From Nanobdellota archaeon (GTDB taxonomy: Archaea; Nanobdellota; Nanobdellia; SCGC-AAA011-G17; GW2011-AR17), in the NCBI GenBank assembly GCA_013331795.1, contig DUFP01000029.1, forward strand, positions 1 through 59,175: DNA of 59,175 nt. Reading direction: 5' to 3'. Numbering within the stretch: position 1 is the stretch's first letter; each line of letters begins with the position of its first letter. Below are positions 32,327 to 41,405 of this stretch, piece by piece. Both the position numbers and the translations under genes were made by a program. A model generated the notes under the pieces. The model was given only the letters and a program-made list of their open reading frames with translations. It was not told the origin of the DNA and did not search any database.

Positions 32327-33896
32327 TACTTTCCAAGTAGTGATCAAATTTTTCTTTGAGATTGTATTCTTCATATGCATACATTTTTTCTTTGGTTCTT
32401 TGGGTAAAGTAGTTTACTAATACAGGGTGTTTGTTGCCTATAGAGAAACTTCCTATTTGACAAAGAGAGACATGAATCTTATAGAAAATATCTCCAGCAT
32501 CTTTTAGTTGTCTTTTTGTTCTATAGCTTTCAAGGAGTTCTTTTTGGTTGAGGGCTTGGAGATATGGTGCGCCAAAAAATGTTTCTATGTCAAACCAAGG
32601 GCATGCATGCATTCTTTTTTCAAAGTCGATAAGAATTCCTCCTTCGAGAACATTTGAAGGATAGAGATCTCCATGTGCTGTGACATATTCCTCTCCTAAA
32701 GTTCTTCGTGCGTGAAACTCTTTGTAGGTCTCAAAAAAGATTTCTGCTTCCTTTGTTGTTTTGCCTATACGATCGATAAGCCTTCGTTTCATTTCAGGGA
32801 TAGGATTGTATGGAGGTGAGTATAGCTTTAGATTATGGAATTTTGCAAGGTTTTTTAATGCAGCTTTGCATTCTTGTTCTTTCTTTTCTTTAGATGTTTC
32901 TTCTGGGAGAATTCTATTTAGGTCTTGTAGTTCTGCTTTTCTTTTTGTGAGGAGTGTGTCTTTTTCTTTCGTTGTATAATATGCAAGGCCTGTGACAGAA
33001 ATTTTTTCTTTTTCTTTGTATCTTTTTTTGAGTGCCTGAAGAGTTTCCCATTCTTTTTCAAATTCTCCTTCTTTGCCTTCTTTAATGAGTATTATTTCTT
33101 TGAAATGTGGGGTTTTAAATTCATAGACTTTATTTTTTGATTCTCCAAAAAGAATTTTTTCTGGGCTCTTTTCTTTTTCAATTTCTTTCCATGTTTCTTG
33201 TGCTTCCGGCATGTTGCATATGCTTAGAAAACTTGCATAGACAATTCGTATCTCTAAAGAAGAATCTTTTCTGAGAATTTTTTTCCAGTCTTGCTCGAAA
33301 AGTCTTGTTTTATTCCCCTCTTTTAAGTCAAAGAATGCTTCATTTAGGAGATCATAAAGATTATTTCTTCTTGCTTTTGCCCGTATTATTGCTTCTACAA
33401 CACTACTAAAAAAATATTCACTAAAGTCTCTCTTTTTTTCTGGTTCTGCATCAAGATATTCCAAATAGTATTCCATTGCGGTATCTAAATCCTTTCCTTT
33501 TCTTATAAGATCTTTTGCTTCTGTTAATGATTCTAGCTTTCCTTGAGGATTATGGAGATATTTTATGAATGTTCTTTCAGACTTTATACTTTCTTCTGTG
33601 TTATCTCTCAAATAAGCAATACTTCCTCTAAATGCAATTGATGTTGCTTTGAAAAAATTTTTTATTCTTGGTATTTTTATTTTACCAAAAAGGCTTAGGT
33701 AATATGCACTTGCCATGAAAACCATTATGTTTAATTCTAGAGGAGGATTCCAGTAATAATTACTAATAATTCCTCTTTCATTAATAGAGAGTTCACCATT
33801 TCTTATGCTTGGAAGATTAAAGAGTGCTAAAACTAATGCAGAGGTTTTCCATTTATTTTCAAATGGCCAGTCCCAGAGTGATTTCTTCTCTTCCAT
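32310..33896 (-). CDS. membrane-associated APH/choline-kinase-like phosphotransferase
   Basis: This 528-residue protein has one or two hydrophobic segments near its N-terminus (about 16-32 and 52-70) and a long helical central region rich in Lys/Glu. The C-terminal domain carries the phosphotransferase Brenner motif AHGDLYPSNVL (about 418-428) and LIDFEKRMHACPWFDIETFFG, the metal-binding DFE. The APH family phosphorylates small molecules such as choline, aminoglycosides or sugars. The upstream helical region might be a TPR-like scaffold. Substrate unknown. Confidence 0.65.
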   Translation of the reverse strand: MEEKKSLWDWPFENKWKTSALVLALFNLPSIRNGELSINERGIISNYYWNPPLELNIMVFMASAYYLSLFGKIKIPRIKNFFKATSIAFRGSIAYLRDNTEESIKSERTFIKYLHNPQGKLESLTEAKDLIRKGKDLDTAMEYYLEYLDAEPEKKRDFSEYFFSSVVEAIIRAKARRNNLYDLLNEAFFDLKEGNKTRLFEQDWKKILRKDSSLEIRIVYASFLSICNMPEAQETWKEIEKEKSPEKILFGESKNKVYEFKTPHFKEIILIKEGKEGEFEKEWETLQALKKRYKEKEKISVTGLAYYTTKEKDTLLTKRKAELQDLNRILPEETSKEKKEQECKAALKNLAKFHNLKLYSPPYNPIPEMKRRLIDRIGKTTKEAEIFFETYKEFHARRTLGEEYVTAHGDLYPSNVLEGGILIDFEKRMHACPWFDIETFFGAPYLQALNQKELLESYRTKRQLKDAGDIFYKIHVSLCQIGSFSIGNKHPVLVNYFTQRTKEKMYAYEEYNLKEKFDHYLESIREKA

Positions 33897-33931
33897 AAAG
33901 AATAAGAAATTATTCTTTGATTTAAAAATGT

Positions 33932-34312
33932 TTATTTTTTCTTTTTCATTTCTGTATGAAAAGTGCTTGGAATGTCAATGACATATTTCCCTTCTTCTAA
34001 TTTTATCACTAAGGGTTCTCCTCTGAATAGATCAATTAAATCAATTTCATACTTTCCAGGTGCTGTTGCACGGATGCTTTCAAAATCAAGTATGACTGCT
34101 TGCTCATTGTCTGTATTTCCTACAAGCTCTAGAATATCCTCTTCTAGCTCTTGTTTTTCTTCCATAGAAAGATTTTGCGTTATTTCTTTCGCTTTTTCTA
34201 TTGCTTCATCTTTTACAAAAAAGAAAAATTTTCCCCCGCAAGTACAGCCTGAGAGGAGCTCTTTACAACCTGCTGGATACAATTTTGCACAGCGAACACA
34301 TTGGTGTGGCAT
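33932..34312 (-). CDS. archaeal zinc-ribbon protein (COG3364-like)
   Basis: This 126-residue protein begins with a zinc-binding part, CVRCAKLY, then GCKELLSGCTCGGKFFFFV, supplying CxxC and CxC pairs. A helical linker and an acidic, beta-rich C-terminus (KYEIDLIDLFRGEPLVIKLEEGKY) follow. It is the last of a tight three-gene set with DUF2073 and an Era-like GTPase that recurs in archaea. Function unknown; nucleic-acid or protein binding are plausible. Confidence 0.75.
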   Translation of the reverse strand: MPHQCVRCAKLYPAGCKELLSGCTCGGKFFFFVKDEAIEKAKEITQNLSMEEKQELEEDILELVGNTDNEQAVILDFESIRATAPGKYEIDLIDLFRGEPLVIKLEEGKYVIDIPSTFHTEMKKKK

Positions 34313-34711
34313 TTATTTCCCTCCAAGGTTTTTTCGAGAGTTAAGATTATGTGTCAGAAGTTCTATTTTATCTGGATTTCTTTTAATTTCTTTTACGACA
34401 GTTGCAGGGCCAATAATCGTTAAACCTTCTCTGTCTCCCATGAGCATTTTGACTACTGCTTGTTTTATTTGTTTACTTACTTTTCCATTTTTATCGAGAG
34501 TTGGATAAATAGTGCAAAGTTCAATTCCTTTGAATTCTCTATTTACTTCTTCCATGGTTTTTTCAATGAGACCAGCCTCTTCTGTTGCTTTTAAACGACC
34601 TTGCATAAGAATAATTTTATTTTTCTTGACTATAGCCATAAGCTTCGCTATTCTTCTTTCTGAAGAAAGATTTTCTATTTCATTAAAAGGTATATATTGT
34701 AGTGTTAACAT
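34313..34711 (-). CDS. DUF2073 family protein
   Basis: This 132-residue archaeal DUF2073 (COG3365-like) protein has alternating strands and helices: MLTLQYIPFNEIENLSSERRI, KKNKIILMQGRLKATEEAGL and GLTIIGPATVVKEIKRNPDKI. The stop directly abuts the Zn-ribbon start, and its own start lies 3 bases after the GTPase stop. The conserved co-occurrence suggests a complex or common pathway with the GTPase. No experimental function is known to me. Confidence 0.8.
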   Translation of the reverse strand: MLTLQYIPFNEIENLSSERRIAKLMAIVKKNKIILMQGRLKATEEAGLIEKTMEEVNREFKGIELCTIYPTLDKNGKVSKQIKQAVVKMLMGDREGLTIIGPATVVKEIKRNPDKIELLTHNLNSRKNLGGK

Positions 34712-34714
34712 TGT

Positions 34715-35353
34715 TTATTTTACCATTTTTACGATACTTTCATAGAGCTCTTCCATATTTGTTCCTTCTTCTGCGGATATCCCAATAACTGGATATTGGG
34801 GGAAGGCTGCTTCTATACTTTTGACGTTTGCTTTCTTTAAATCTATTTTGTTTGCTGCAATAACTACGGGGATATTTCGTGCTGCTAAATTTCCAATAAT
34901 TGTAATGTTTACCTGTGAGTATGGGTTTGTTGTAGAGTCAAGCACAACAATAACACAGTCCATGTTGTCAAGCCATTTAATTGCTTCGATAACTCCTTTG
35001 GTTGCTTCTTTTGCTCGTTCTTTTGCTACTTTTTTGTTGAGTTTATGTTTGAGAAAATCTTCATAGTCTATTTTCGTTGCAATTCCAGGGGTGTCAATAA
35101 GATTAAATGTCAGCTCTTTCCCTTTTTTCTTCATGTGAATATTTTCTTTTGTTTGGATTTCTCTTGTTTCGTGTGCAATTTCAGAGACTGTGCCCATGAG
35201 TACATCTTCACCAAGCCAATCCTTACAGATACGATTTGCAGTAGATGTTTTTCCTGAGTTTGGAGGCCCATAAAGACCTATTTTCATATGCTTTTTCTTT
35301 GCAAAAAGGCTTGGAATCAATTTATTCAGAAGTGCTTTGAAGGTGTCAATCAT
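34715..35353 (-). CDS. Era/Der-like small GTPase
   Basis: This 212-residue TRAFAC GTPase has G1 GPPNSGKTS (about 29-37), a switch region, G3 DTPGIA, G4 NKID (ANKIDLKKA) and G5 ISAEEG. It lacks the KH domain of Era. The start at 35353 (MIDTFKALL) is chosen because a TATA box (TTTTTAAATAC) and AAAGAGAG ribosome binding site lie just upstream; an in-frame N-terminal extension would run through the promoter. It leads the DUF2073/Zn-ribbon operon. Probably a ribosome- or RNA-linked GTPase, by analogy only. Confidence 0.82.
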   Translation of the reverse strand: MIDTFKALLNKLIPSLFAKKKHMKIGLYGPPNSGKTSTANRICKDWLGEDVLMGTVSEIAHETREIQTKENIHMKKKGKELTFNLIDTPGIATKIDYEDFLKHKLNKKVAKERAKEATKGVIEAIKWLDNMDCVIVVLDSTTNPYSQVNITIIGNLAARNIPVVIAANKIDLKKANVKSIEAAFPQYPVIGISAEEGTNMEELYESIVKMVK

Positions 35354-35459
35354 CTCTCTTTTTCCTCTTAAAAAGTTCTTTGGGAAGGAGTATTTAAAAA
35401 GATTTCTGTAGTGTCTTTCCATCGCTATCTTTATAAGGACTTTTTCTTTAGAGATTTCT

Positions 35460-36182
35460 ATGAGTTTTTTTCGTTTCCTTTCCAAATCTTTCGGTTTTTG
35501 TTTGTTATCTCTTGCTTTGTTTTTGGTGTTTGTCCTTTTTTTTTATGCCCAAATACTTGCTACTTTTCCAACACTGTCTGCTTCAGTGCCTGGGAATATC
35601 AGCTTTTTTGTTGCAACACATCAGGATGAATTGAAAGCATATGTAGAAAATATGACTGGTACCCCTGATATTTGTAATGAAGGTAATCAAAGCTTGGAAA
35701 TGTGCCAGTTGCTTTCTAATACAAGTATCATTACGCAACAGTTTGGAGCATTGCCACCAGAGTTTTATACAGAAGAATATTTTCCTGCTTTTACAATAGC
35801 TTCAGAGTATAAACCCTATGTAGTCTTAGGCGCGATTGTTTTTTTTCTCTTAGGAATACTTTTTGTATTTTTTGGGTATACAAAAAAGCTTTCTTTTTTT
35901 CGCGCTTTGAATTTTTTCTTTTTCTTTTCTTTTTTTCTTTATGCAGTAGGAGTTTTTTTCTTTTTACAATTGGCACCAGAAGATTTCCTTCCTCTTGTGG
36001 AGCTTTTGCATATTCCTATTCATCCTCTTCTTGTTCTTTTTGCCTTATCTTTAGTGCTTCCCTATTTGCAGTCTCTTATTCAGACCTTTTTCTTGCCTCT
36101 CTGCATTCTTTCTGGGATTTTTTTGTTTCTTTTTGTTGGTATATGGCTTTACCAATGGAAATATGGTGGTAAAAATATTTAA
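35460..36182 (+). CDS. multi-pass membrane protein (240 aa)
   Basis: No family recognised. One N-terminal membrane helix (about 11-33) is followed by an extracellular-looking loop with two cysteines and N-x-S/T sites (NMTGTPDICNEGNQSLEMC). Four more hydrophobic helices fill residues 115-235, ending GGKNI. A possible role is as a small integral membrane protein with a glycosylated loop. The TATA box (CTTTATAAGG, about 35426-35436) lies about 28 bases before the ATG. Confidence 0.6.
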   Translation: MSFFRFLSKSFGFCLLSLALFLVFVLFFYAQILATFPTLSASVPGNISFFVATHQDELKAYVENMTGTPDICNEGNQSLEMCQLLSNTSIITQQFGALPPEFYTEEYFPAFTIASEYKPYVVLGAIVFFLLGILFVFFGYTKKLSFFRALNFFFFFSFFLYAVGVFFFLQLAPEDFLPLVELLHIPIHPLLVLFALSLVLPYLQSLIQTFFLPLCILSGIFLFLFVGIWLYQWKYGGKNI

Positions 36183-36212
36183 AAAATAAAATCTGATAAT
36201 TGTTCAGAGTTC

Positions 36213-36500
36213 TTAGACTCCAAGCATCTCTCGTAATTCTTCAGAAGGTTCCCAAGGAGGATCAAATGTAATTTCAATTTCGACATTTTCTACACCTTTT
36301 GCTTGAATTCTTCTCTTTAACTCCGCAACCATTTCTGGTCCAAATGGGCACATAGGTGAGGTAAAGGTTAACAGTATTTTTACATGACTGTTATCTACTA
36401 TTTCAATTTTGTAAATCAAGCCTAAGGTCCATACGTCAATGTTTAGTTCAGGATCATCATAGCCTTTAAAGACTTCAATGAGTTCTTCTGATGTTATCAT
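36213..36500 (-). CDS. sufT: SufT / MIP18-like Fe-S assembly factor (DUF59)
   Basis: This 95-residue DUF59 protein has KGYDDPELNIDVWTLGLIYKI, a central TFTSPMCPFGPEM with the reactive Cys typical of the family, and EITFDPPWEPSEELREMLGV at the end. The homologues SufT and MIP18/CIA2 assist maturation and transfer of Fe-S clusters to target proteins. It is the terminal gene of the SUF operon, with the start overlapping sufC by four bases. Confidence 0.9.
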   Translation of the reverse strand: MITSEELIEVFKGYDDPELNIDVWTLGLIYKIEIVDNSHVKILLTFTSPMCPFGPEMVAELKRRIQAKGVENVEIEITFDPPWEPSEELREMLGV

Positions 36501-37237
36501 TTGTTTATCACTCCTTCAAATCCTTCTTTTTCAATTTGCTTTGCAAGTTCATAATTTCCTTGTGCAATAATCTTTCCTTTGTATAAAATGCTGACTTCAT
36601 CTGGTTGTAAGTATTCTAAAATTCTTTTATAGTGCGTAATAATAATAATTGCCATCTCTTTATTCTTTCGTACTCTTTCAATACCTTCAGATAGAATTTC
36701 AATAGCATCTCTGTCTACTCCGGAATCTGGCTCATCGAGGATTGCATACTTTGGCTCTAAGAGTGTAAGTTGTAAAATCTCTGCTCGCTTCTTTTCTCCA
36801 CCAGAGAAGCCTTCATTGACATATCTTTTGCTAAAAGAAGAGTCCATCTGCAGCTCTTTCATTTTTTCTTTGAGAAGCGTATGAAATTCGACAATTGAAT
36901 ATTTCTTTTCTCTTTTGGTATTCACTGCAGTGCGCAAGAAGTTTGCCATAGTGACTCCAGTAATCTCTGTTGGGTATTGGAATGATAAAAAGAGACCTTC
37001 TTTTGCTCGAATGTTTGCTTTCTCCTTCGTAATATCTTTTCCATCAAGAATGATCTGTCCCTTGGTGATCTTATATTTAGGATGGCCCATCAGAGCATTT
37101 GCGAGAGTTGATTTTCCAGAGCCATTTGGACCCATAAGGACATGTACTTTTCCTGGATGGAATGTTAAGGTAATTCCTTTGATGATTTCTGTTCCGTCTA
37201 CTTCTACATGAAGATCTTTGATTTCTAATTTTTTCAT
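36497..37237 (-). CDS. sufC: SufC Fe-S assembly ATPase
   Basis: This 246-residue ABC-type ATPase of the SufBCD scaffold has Walker A GPNGSGKST (about 34-42), signature FSGGEKKRAEI, Walker B YAILDEPDSGVD and the H-loop IIITHYKRIL. ATP binding drives the SufBC2D opening needed for cluster assembly. The start at 37237 (MKKLEIKDLHVEVDG) fits the family; longer in-frame extension runs into sufU. Four-base overlaps join it to sufU and sufT. Confidence 0.95.
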   Translation of the reverse strand: MKKLEIKDLHVEVDGTEIIKGITLTFHPGKVHVLMGPNGSGKSTLANALMGHPKYKITKGQIILDGKDITKEKANIRAKEGLFLSFQYPTEITGVTMANFLRTAVNTKREKKYSIVEFHTLLKEKMKELQMDSSFSKRYVNEGFSGGEKKRAEILQLTLLEPKYAILDEPDSGVDRDAIEILSEGIERVRKNKEMAIIIITHYKRILEYLQPDEVSILYKGKIIAQGNYELAKQIEKEGFEGVINK

Positions 37238-37656
37238 TGTGTTTCCTCGACTTCTTTCTGTAAGACTTTTAATGAGAGTAATGCGCATTTCATTCGGACA
37301 AAGCTAATAGGGATGCCTAACATATGTAGGATGTCTTCTTTTTTGAGATTCTTTGCTTCTGAAAGAGGCATATCTTTAATTTTTTCTGTGAGCATGGATA
37401 TAGATGCTTGAGAGATTGCACAGCCTTTGCCCATGAAACTTGCTTCTGTAATCTTTCCTTTGTTTACTTTCAAATATAAAGTAATATCATCACCACAGAG
37501 AGGATTTATTTCTCTGTGTTTATGGGTATAGTTTTGCAATTCACTTTTATTTTTAGGATGTTTGTAATGATCAATAATATTCTCTTTGTATATTTCTTGC
37601 TCTTCTGTTAATGGGCTTGAAGTAATTTCATTTCTATCAATTTGCTGTAATTTCAT
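37234..37656 (-). CDS. sufU: SufU/IscU-type scaffold or sulfur-transfer protein
   Basis: This 140-residue protein is of the IscU/SufU family. Three conserved cysteines are INPLCGDDITLYLKV, FMGKGCAISQASISML and RMKCALLSL, and the Asp after the first Cys is present. The N-terminus (ENIIDHYKHPKNKSEL) is standard. In Gram-positive bacteria SufU relays sulfur from SufS; an archaeal scaffold role is also possible. Positioned between sufS and sufC with ATGA overlaps on both sides. Confidence 0.9.
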   Translation of the reverse strand: MKLQQIDRNEITSSPLTEEQEIYKENIIDHYKHPKNKSELQNYTHKHREINPLCGDDITLYLKVNKGKITEASFMGKGCAISQASISMLTEKIKDMPLSEAKNLKKEDILHMLGIPISFVRMKCALLSLKVLQKEVEETQ

Positions 37657-38858
37657 TTGAATATGTCCTGTGCTTTTTGTATTGCTTTGACTAATGCGTC
37701 TATATCTTGTTTGTTATTGTATATATGAAAGGAAGCTCTATTTGTTCCGTTAATTTTCAAGCTTGTCATGAGAGGCATTGCACAATGGTTGCCTCCACGA
37801 ATTGCGATGCCTTCTTGGTTTAGGATTTCTCCGACATCATGGGGATGCAAACCTTCTAGGGTAAATGAGATTACTGCTGCTCGGTCTTTATTTTCTTTTG
37901 GACCAATGATTGTTAAATTTTTTATTGCTGATAATTGTTTGATTGCATATGCAGTGAGTTCTTGATTATGTTTTTCTATATTTTTCATCCCAATCGTATT
38001 GATGTATTCAATTGCTTTTGCAAGGCCTATTGCACCTTCAATATTAGGAGTACCTGCTTCAAATTTCCAGGGGAGTTCTTTCCATGTTGTTTTTTCTAAA
38101 GTGACTTCTTGGATCATCCCACCACCATATTGGAATGGTTGAAGTGTTTCTAGGAGTTTTTTCTTTCCATAGAGGACACCAATGCCTGTTGGAGCGAACA
38201 TTTTGTGGCCAGAGAATGCAAGGAAGTCACAATCGAGATCTCGTATATCCACTTTCATGTGCGGGACAGATTGTGCTGCGTCCACGATAAGAAGTGCTCC
38301 CATGTTATGTGCTTTCTTTGCTAGTTCTTTAATAGGGTTGATTGTTCCGAGAACATTAGAACAATGTGTTATAGAAATAATTTTTGTTTTTTTTGTGATA
38401 AGTTTTTCTGCAGCTTTCATATCTAATCTAAAATCTTTTGTGAGTGGAATACATTTTATTTTTGCTCCTTTTTCTTTTGCAATTTGTTGCCAAGGAACAA
38501 AATTACTATGGTGTTCCATCTCTGAAAGAAGAATTTCATCATCTTTCTTTAGTGTTCTTCCCAGACTATAAGCTAAAGTGTTAAGGCTTTCTGTTGTGCC
38601 TTTTGTGAAAATAATCTCTTCAAAGTCTGCATTGATGAAGTCTGCAACAACTTGATGCGCGTTTTCGTATGCCATTGATGCGCGCATGGATAGTTCATGG
38701 ACTCCTCTGTGGACATTTGCATTGTCTCTTTCATAATAATCTTTTAATGCTTGAATGACTTGCTTTGGCTTTTGTGTGGTTGCAGAGTTATCTAAGTAAA
38801 TCAATTCTTTTCCATGTATTTTCTGTTTCAATATTGGGAAGTCTTGTTTGATATTCAT
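37653..38858 (-). CDS. sufS: SufS cysteine desulfurase
   Basis: This 401-residue PLP enzyme is of group II (SufS). It has IYLDNSATTQKPKQVI at the start, EMEHHSNFVPWQ, the DAAQSVPHMKVD segment and the PLP lysine in FSGHKMFAPTG (about residue 222). The sulfur-accepting cysteine lies in IRGGNHCAMPLM (about residue 360). It releases sulfur from cysteine for cluster assembly by SufU/SufBCD. Overlaps sufD and sufU by four bases each. Confidence 0.95.
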   Translation of the reverse strand: MNIKQDFPILKQKIHGKELIYLDNSATTQKPKQVIQALKDYYERDNANVHRGVHELSMRASMAYENAHQVVADFINADFEEIIFTKGTTESLNTLAYSLGRTLKKDDEILLSEMEHHSNFVPWQQIAKEKGAKIKCIPLTKDFRLDMKAAEKLITKKTKIISITHCSNVLGTINPIKELAKKAHNMGALLIVDAAQSVPHMKVDIRDLDCDFLAFSGHKMFAPTGIGVLYGKKKLLETLQPFQYGGGMIQEVTLEKTTWKELPWKFEAGTPNIEGAIGLAKAIEYINTIGMKNIEKHNQELTAYAIKQLSAIKNLTIIGPKENKDRAAVISFTLEGLHPHDVGEILNQEGIAIRGGNHCAMPLMTSLKINGTNRASFHIYNNKQDIDALVKAIQKAQDIFK

Positions 38859-40003
38859 TTTGTTATTCTCTCTGTGATATTTTTTCGAATATGCTCTTGG
38901 ATTTCTTCTGTTGGGAATTTATTTATGATAGGCTCTAAAAATCCAGCAATAATCATTTGTTTTGCAATGTTTTCTTCAATGCCTCGAGCAGTAAAATAAA
39001 AAATATTTTCTTCATTGAGTTTTCCAATTGTTGCTCCGTGCGAACATTGCACTTCATCATTTTCTACTTCTAGGATTGGGACTGCGTCACAACGAGCATG
39101 CTCATCAATAAGAAGGTTTTCTGATTTTTGTTTTGCTTTACAGTTTTTACTATCTTTCTCAATGAGTATTCTTCCCTGATAGATGGTCCGTGCATTTTCT
39201 GTAATTACTCCTTTGCATAGCATATTGGAATTTGTTTGTCTGGTTTTATGTAAGGATTCTGTGTTTAGATCAAAAATTTGTTTTCCTTGGTTGAAGTATA
39301 AAGAATAATTTTCTGTGTTTGCATGTAATGATGTAAGATGTGTTTGCACTCGCAAGTGTGTATATTTACTACCTAGGGTTGCATCCAGCCAAGTAATGTT
39401 TGCATTTGCTTCGACTTTTCCTCGTTTTATGACAAAATTATAGGTCTCTGGTGAAAGTTCTTGTATTGAGGAAAACATAATATGTGCATTTTCTTTTGCA
39501 AAGATCTGCACTGTTTGACTTTTGTAGTATGCCTCTTCTGTAGATGAGCTTCTTTCAATAATTTCTGCTTTGGCATTCACTTCTGCAATCACAATAATAC
39601 TTTCTGCCTTTGCTTTCTTAGAAATGTGCGAGGTAATAATAATGGGCCCTTTGACTGTCATGTCTCTGGGTATAATAATAATTTTCCAGTCGTCTAGAAT
39701 CGCAAAGTGCAATGCAAGGAATTTGTTTTCTGTTGCAGAGATTAAACTTGTGTAGGTTTCTAATTCTTCTTGATTTAATTCTTGGATTGAGCGAATGATG
39801 ACTCCTTGAGGGGCTTCAATGGTCATTCGTTCTTCTTCGTTTACTTTTGCAATAACCTGATTTAAGTCTAATTCTTTGAGTAATACTTGAATTCCTTGTC
39901 CATATTTTAAAAGAGGAGTTTCCAAATTATTGAAAAGCTCTCGAGCTTCTTTCTTTTGCAGCTCTTTATTCATTCCAAAACTTTGCATTGTCTGTGTTTT
40001 CAT
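38855..40003 (-). CDS. sufD: SufD scaffold subunit
   Basis: This 382-residue beta-helix protein is of the SufB/SufD family, with a C-terminal segment typical of the pair (CDAVPILEVENDEVQCSHGATIGKLNEENIFYFTARGI). It is shorter than SufB and diverges at the N-terminus. The conserved His of SufD (SHGATIG) is retained. Together with SufB and SufC it forms the scaffold on which clusters are built. It follows sufB after 10 bases. Confidence 0.92.
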   Translation of the reverse strand: MKTQTMQSFGMNKELQKKEARELFNNLETPLLKYGQGIQVLLKELDLNQVIAKVNEEERMTIEAPQGVIIRSIQELNQEELETYTSLISATENKFLALHFAILDDWKIIIIPRDMTVKGPIIITSHISKKAKAESIIVIAEVNAKAEIIERSSSTEEAYYKSQTVQIFAKENAHIMFSSIQELSPETYNFVIKRGKVEANANITWLDATLGSKYTHLRVQTHLTSLHANTENYSLYFNQGKQIFDLNTESLHKTRQTNSNMLCKGVITENARTIYQGRILIEKDSKNCKAKQKSENLLIDEHARCDAVPILEVENDEVQCSHGATIGKLNEENIFYFTARGIEENIAKQMIIAGFLEPIINKFPTEEIQEHIRKNITERITK

Positions 40004-40013
40004 GAGAGAAAAA

Positions 40014-41405
40014 TTACGTGCCTTCCATTTCCAGTTCGATGAGTTTGTTTAACTCAACTGCATATTCTAATGGAAGTGCTTTTACTATCGGTTCAATAAA
40101 GCCATTGACGATCATTTGCACTGCTTGCTCTTCGTCAATGCCGCGACTCATGAGATAAAATATCTCTTCTTCACCAATTTTTCCCACTGTTGCTTCATGG
40201 GTTACTTCAGATTCATTATTGTTTATTTTCATGAATGGGTATGTTTTTGAAATGGATTCATTATCGATAATGAGTGCATCACATTTTACTGTGGATTTTG
40301 TGTTCGTTGCATTTTCTGTGACATGAACAAGACCTCTGTATGTGGAAATGCCTCCTCCTTTGCTGATAGATTTTGCTTTTATAATAGAGGAAGTGTTTGG
40401 TGCGGCGTGAATTGCTTTTGCACCAGTGTCTTGGTCTTGGCCTGGACCTGCGAATGCGATACCAAGGCTTTCAGAACGTGCGCCTTCACCAACTAATACT
40501 GAACATGGGTAGAGCATGGTTCTTTGGCTTCCCATGTTTCCATTTATCCATTCGACAATTGCATGTTCATGCACCATTGCACGTTTCGTGTTTAAATTAA
40601 AAACATTTTTGCTCCAATTTTCTATAGAAGAATATCTCATGCGTGCGCCTTTCATCACATGGAGTTCTACGCAGCCTGCATGCAAAGAATTTTCGCTGTA
40701 AATTGGACTTGAACATCCTTCAATATAGTGTAATTCTGCACCTTCATCAACAATAATTAATGTATGTTCAAATTGCCCACCTTTTTGTGCATTCATTCGG
40801 AAGTATGCTTGAAGGGGAAGATCTACTTTTACATTTTTTGGGACATAAATAAATGTACCTCCAGACCAAACTGCTGCATGCAGCATAATAAATTTATGAT
40901 CATGAATAGGAATACAATTTGTCATGAAATATTTTTTTACTAAGTCAGGATATTTTTGCACAGCTACATCCATATTTTCGAAAATGACTCCTTTTTCTTC
41001 GAGAGACTTTTGGATGTTGTGGTACACAATCGAGGAATCGTACTGTGCACCTACTCCTGCAAGAGCAGTTTTTTCTGCTTCAGGAATCCCTAAACGATCA
41101 AATGTTTTTCTAATTTCAGGAGGGACATCTTCCCACATCTTTGTTGCTGTTGCATTTGGATCTGCAAAATAAATAATGTTATTGAAATCTAAACTTGATA
41201 AATCTGGACCCCAAGTTGGAGTTCTTGTTTCTCCAAATAATTTTAATCCTTTCAATCTTTTTTCGAGCATCCACTCTGGTTCATTTTTTGTTTTAGAGAT
41301 CAAACGAACAATTTCTTCATTTATTCCAGGCTTCGCTATAAAACGTGATGTATGCTCATCTGCATCATCATATAATGCTCTACTTACTGAGATTTCTTTT
41401 TTCAT
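40014..41405 (-). CDS. sufB: SufB Fe-S scaffold subunit
   Basis: This 463-residue SufB has KPGINEEIVRLISKTKNEPEWM at the N-terminus. The central CVELHVMKGARMRYSSIENW and TMLYPCSVLVGEGARSES blocks lead to KCDALIID and ESEVTHEATVGKIGEEEIFYLMSRGI. ATG 41405 (MKKEISVSRALYDD) is chosen because it overlaps the upstream regulator stop by four bases. It provides the main cluster-building site with SufD and SufC. Confidence 0.95.
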   Translation of the reverse strand: MKKEISVSRALYDDADEHTSRFIAKPGINEEIVRLISKTKNEPEWMLEKRLKGLKLFGETRTPTWGPDLSSLDFNNIIYFADPNATATKMWEDVPPEIRKTFDRLGIPEAEKTALAGVGAQYDSSIVYHNIQKSLEEKGVIFENMDVAVQKYPDLVKKYFMTNCIPIHDHKFIMLHAAVWSGGTFIYVPKNVKVDLPLQAYFRMNAQKGGQFEHTLIIVDEGAELHYIEGCSSPIYSENSLHAGCVELHVMKGARMRYSSIENWSKNVFNLNTKRAMVHEHAIVEWINGNMGSQRTMLYPCSVLVGEGARSESLGIAFAGPGQDQDTGAKAIHAAPNTSSIIKAKSISKGGGISTYRGLVHVTENATNTKSTVKCDALIIDNESISKTYPFMKINNNESEVTHEATVGKIGEEEIFYLMSRGIDEEQAVQMIVNGFIEPIVKALPLEYAVELNKLIELEMEGT

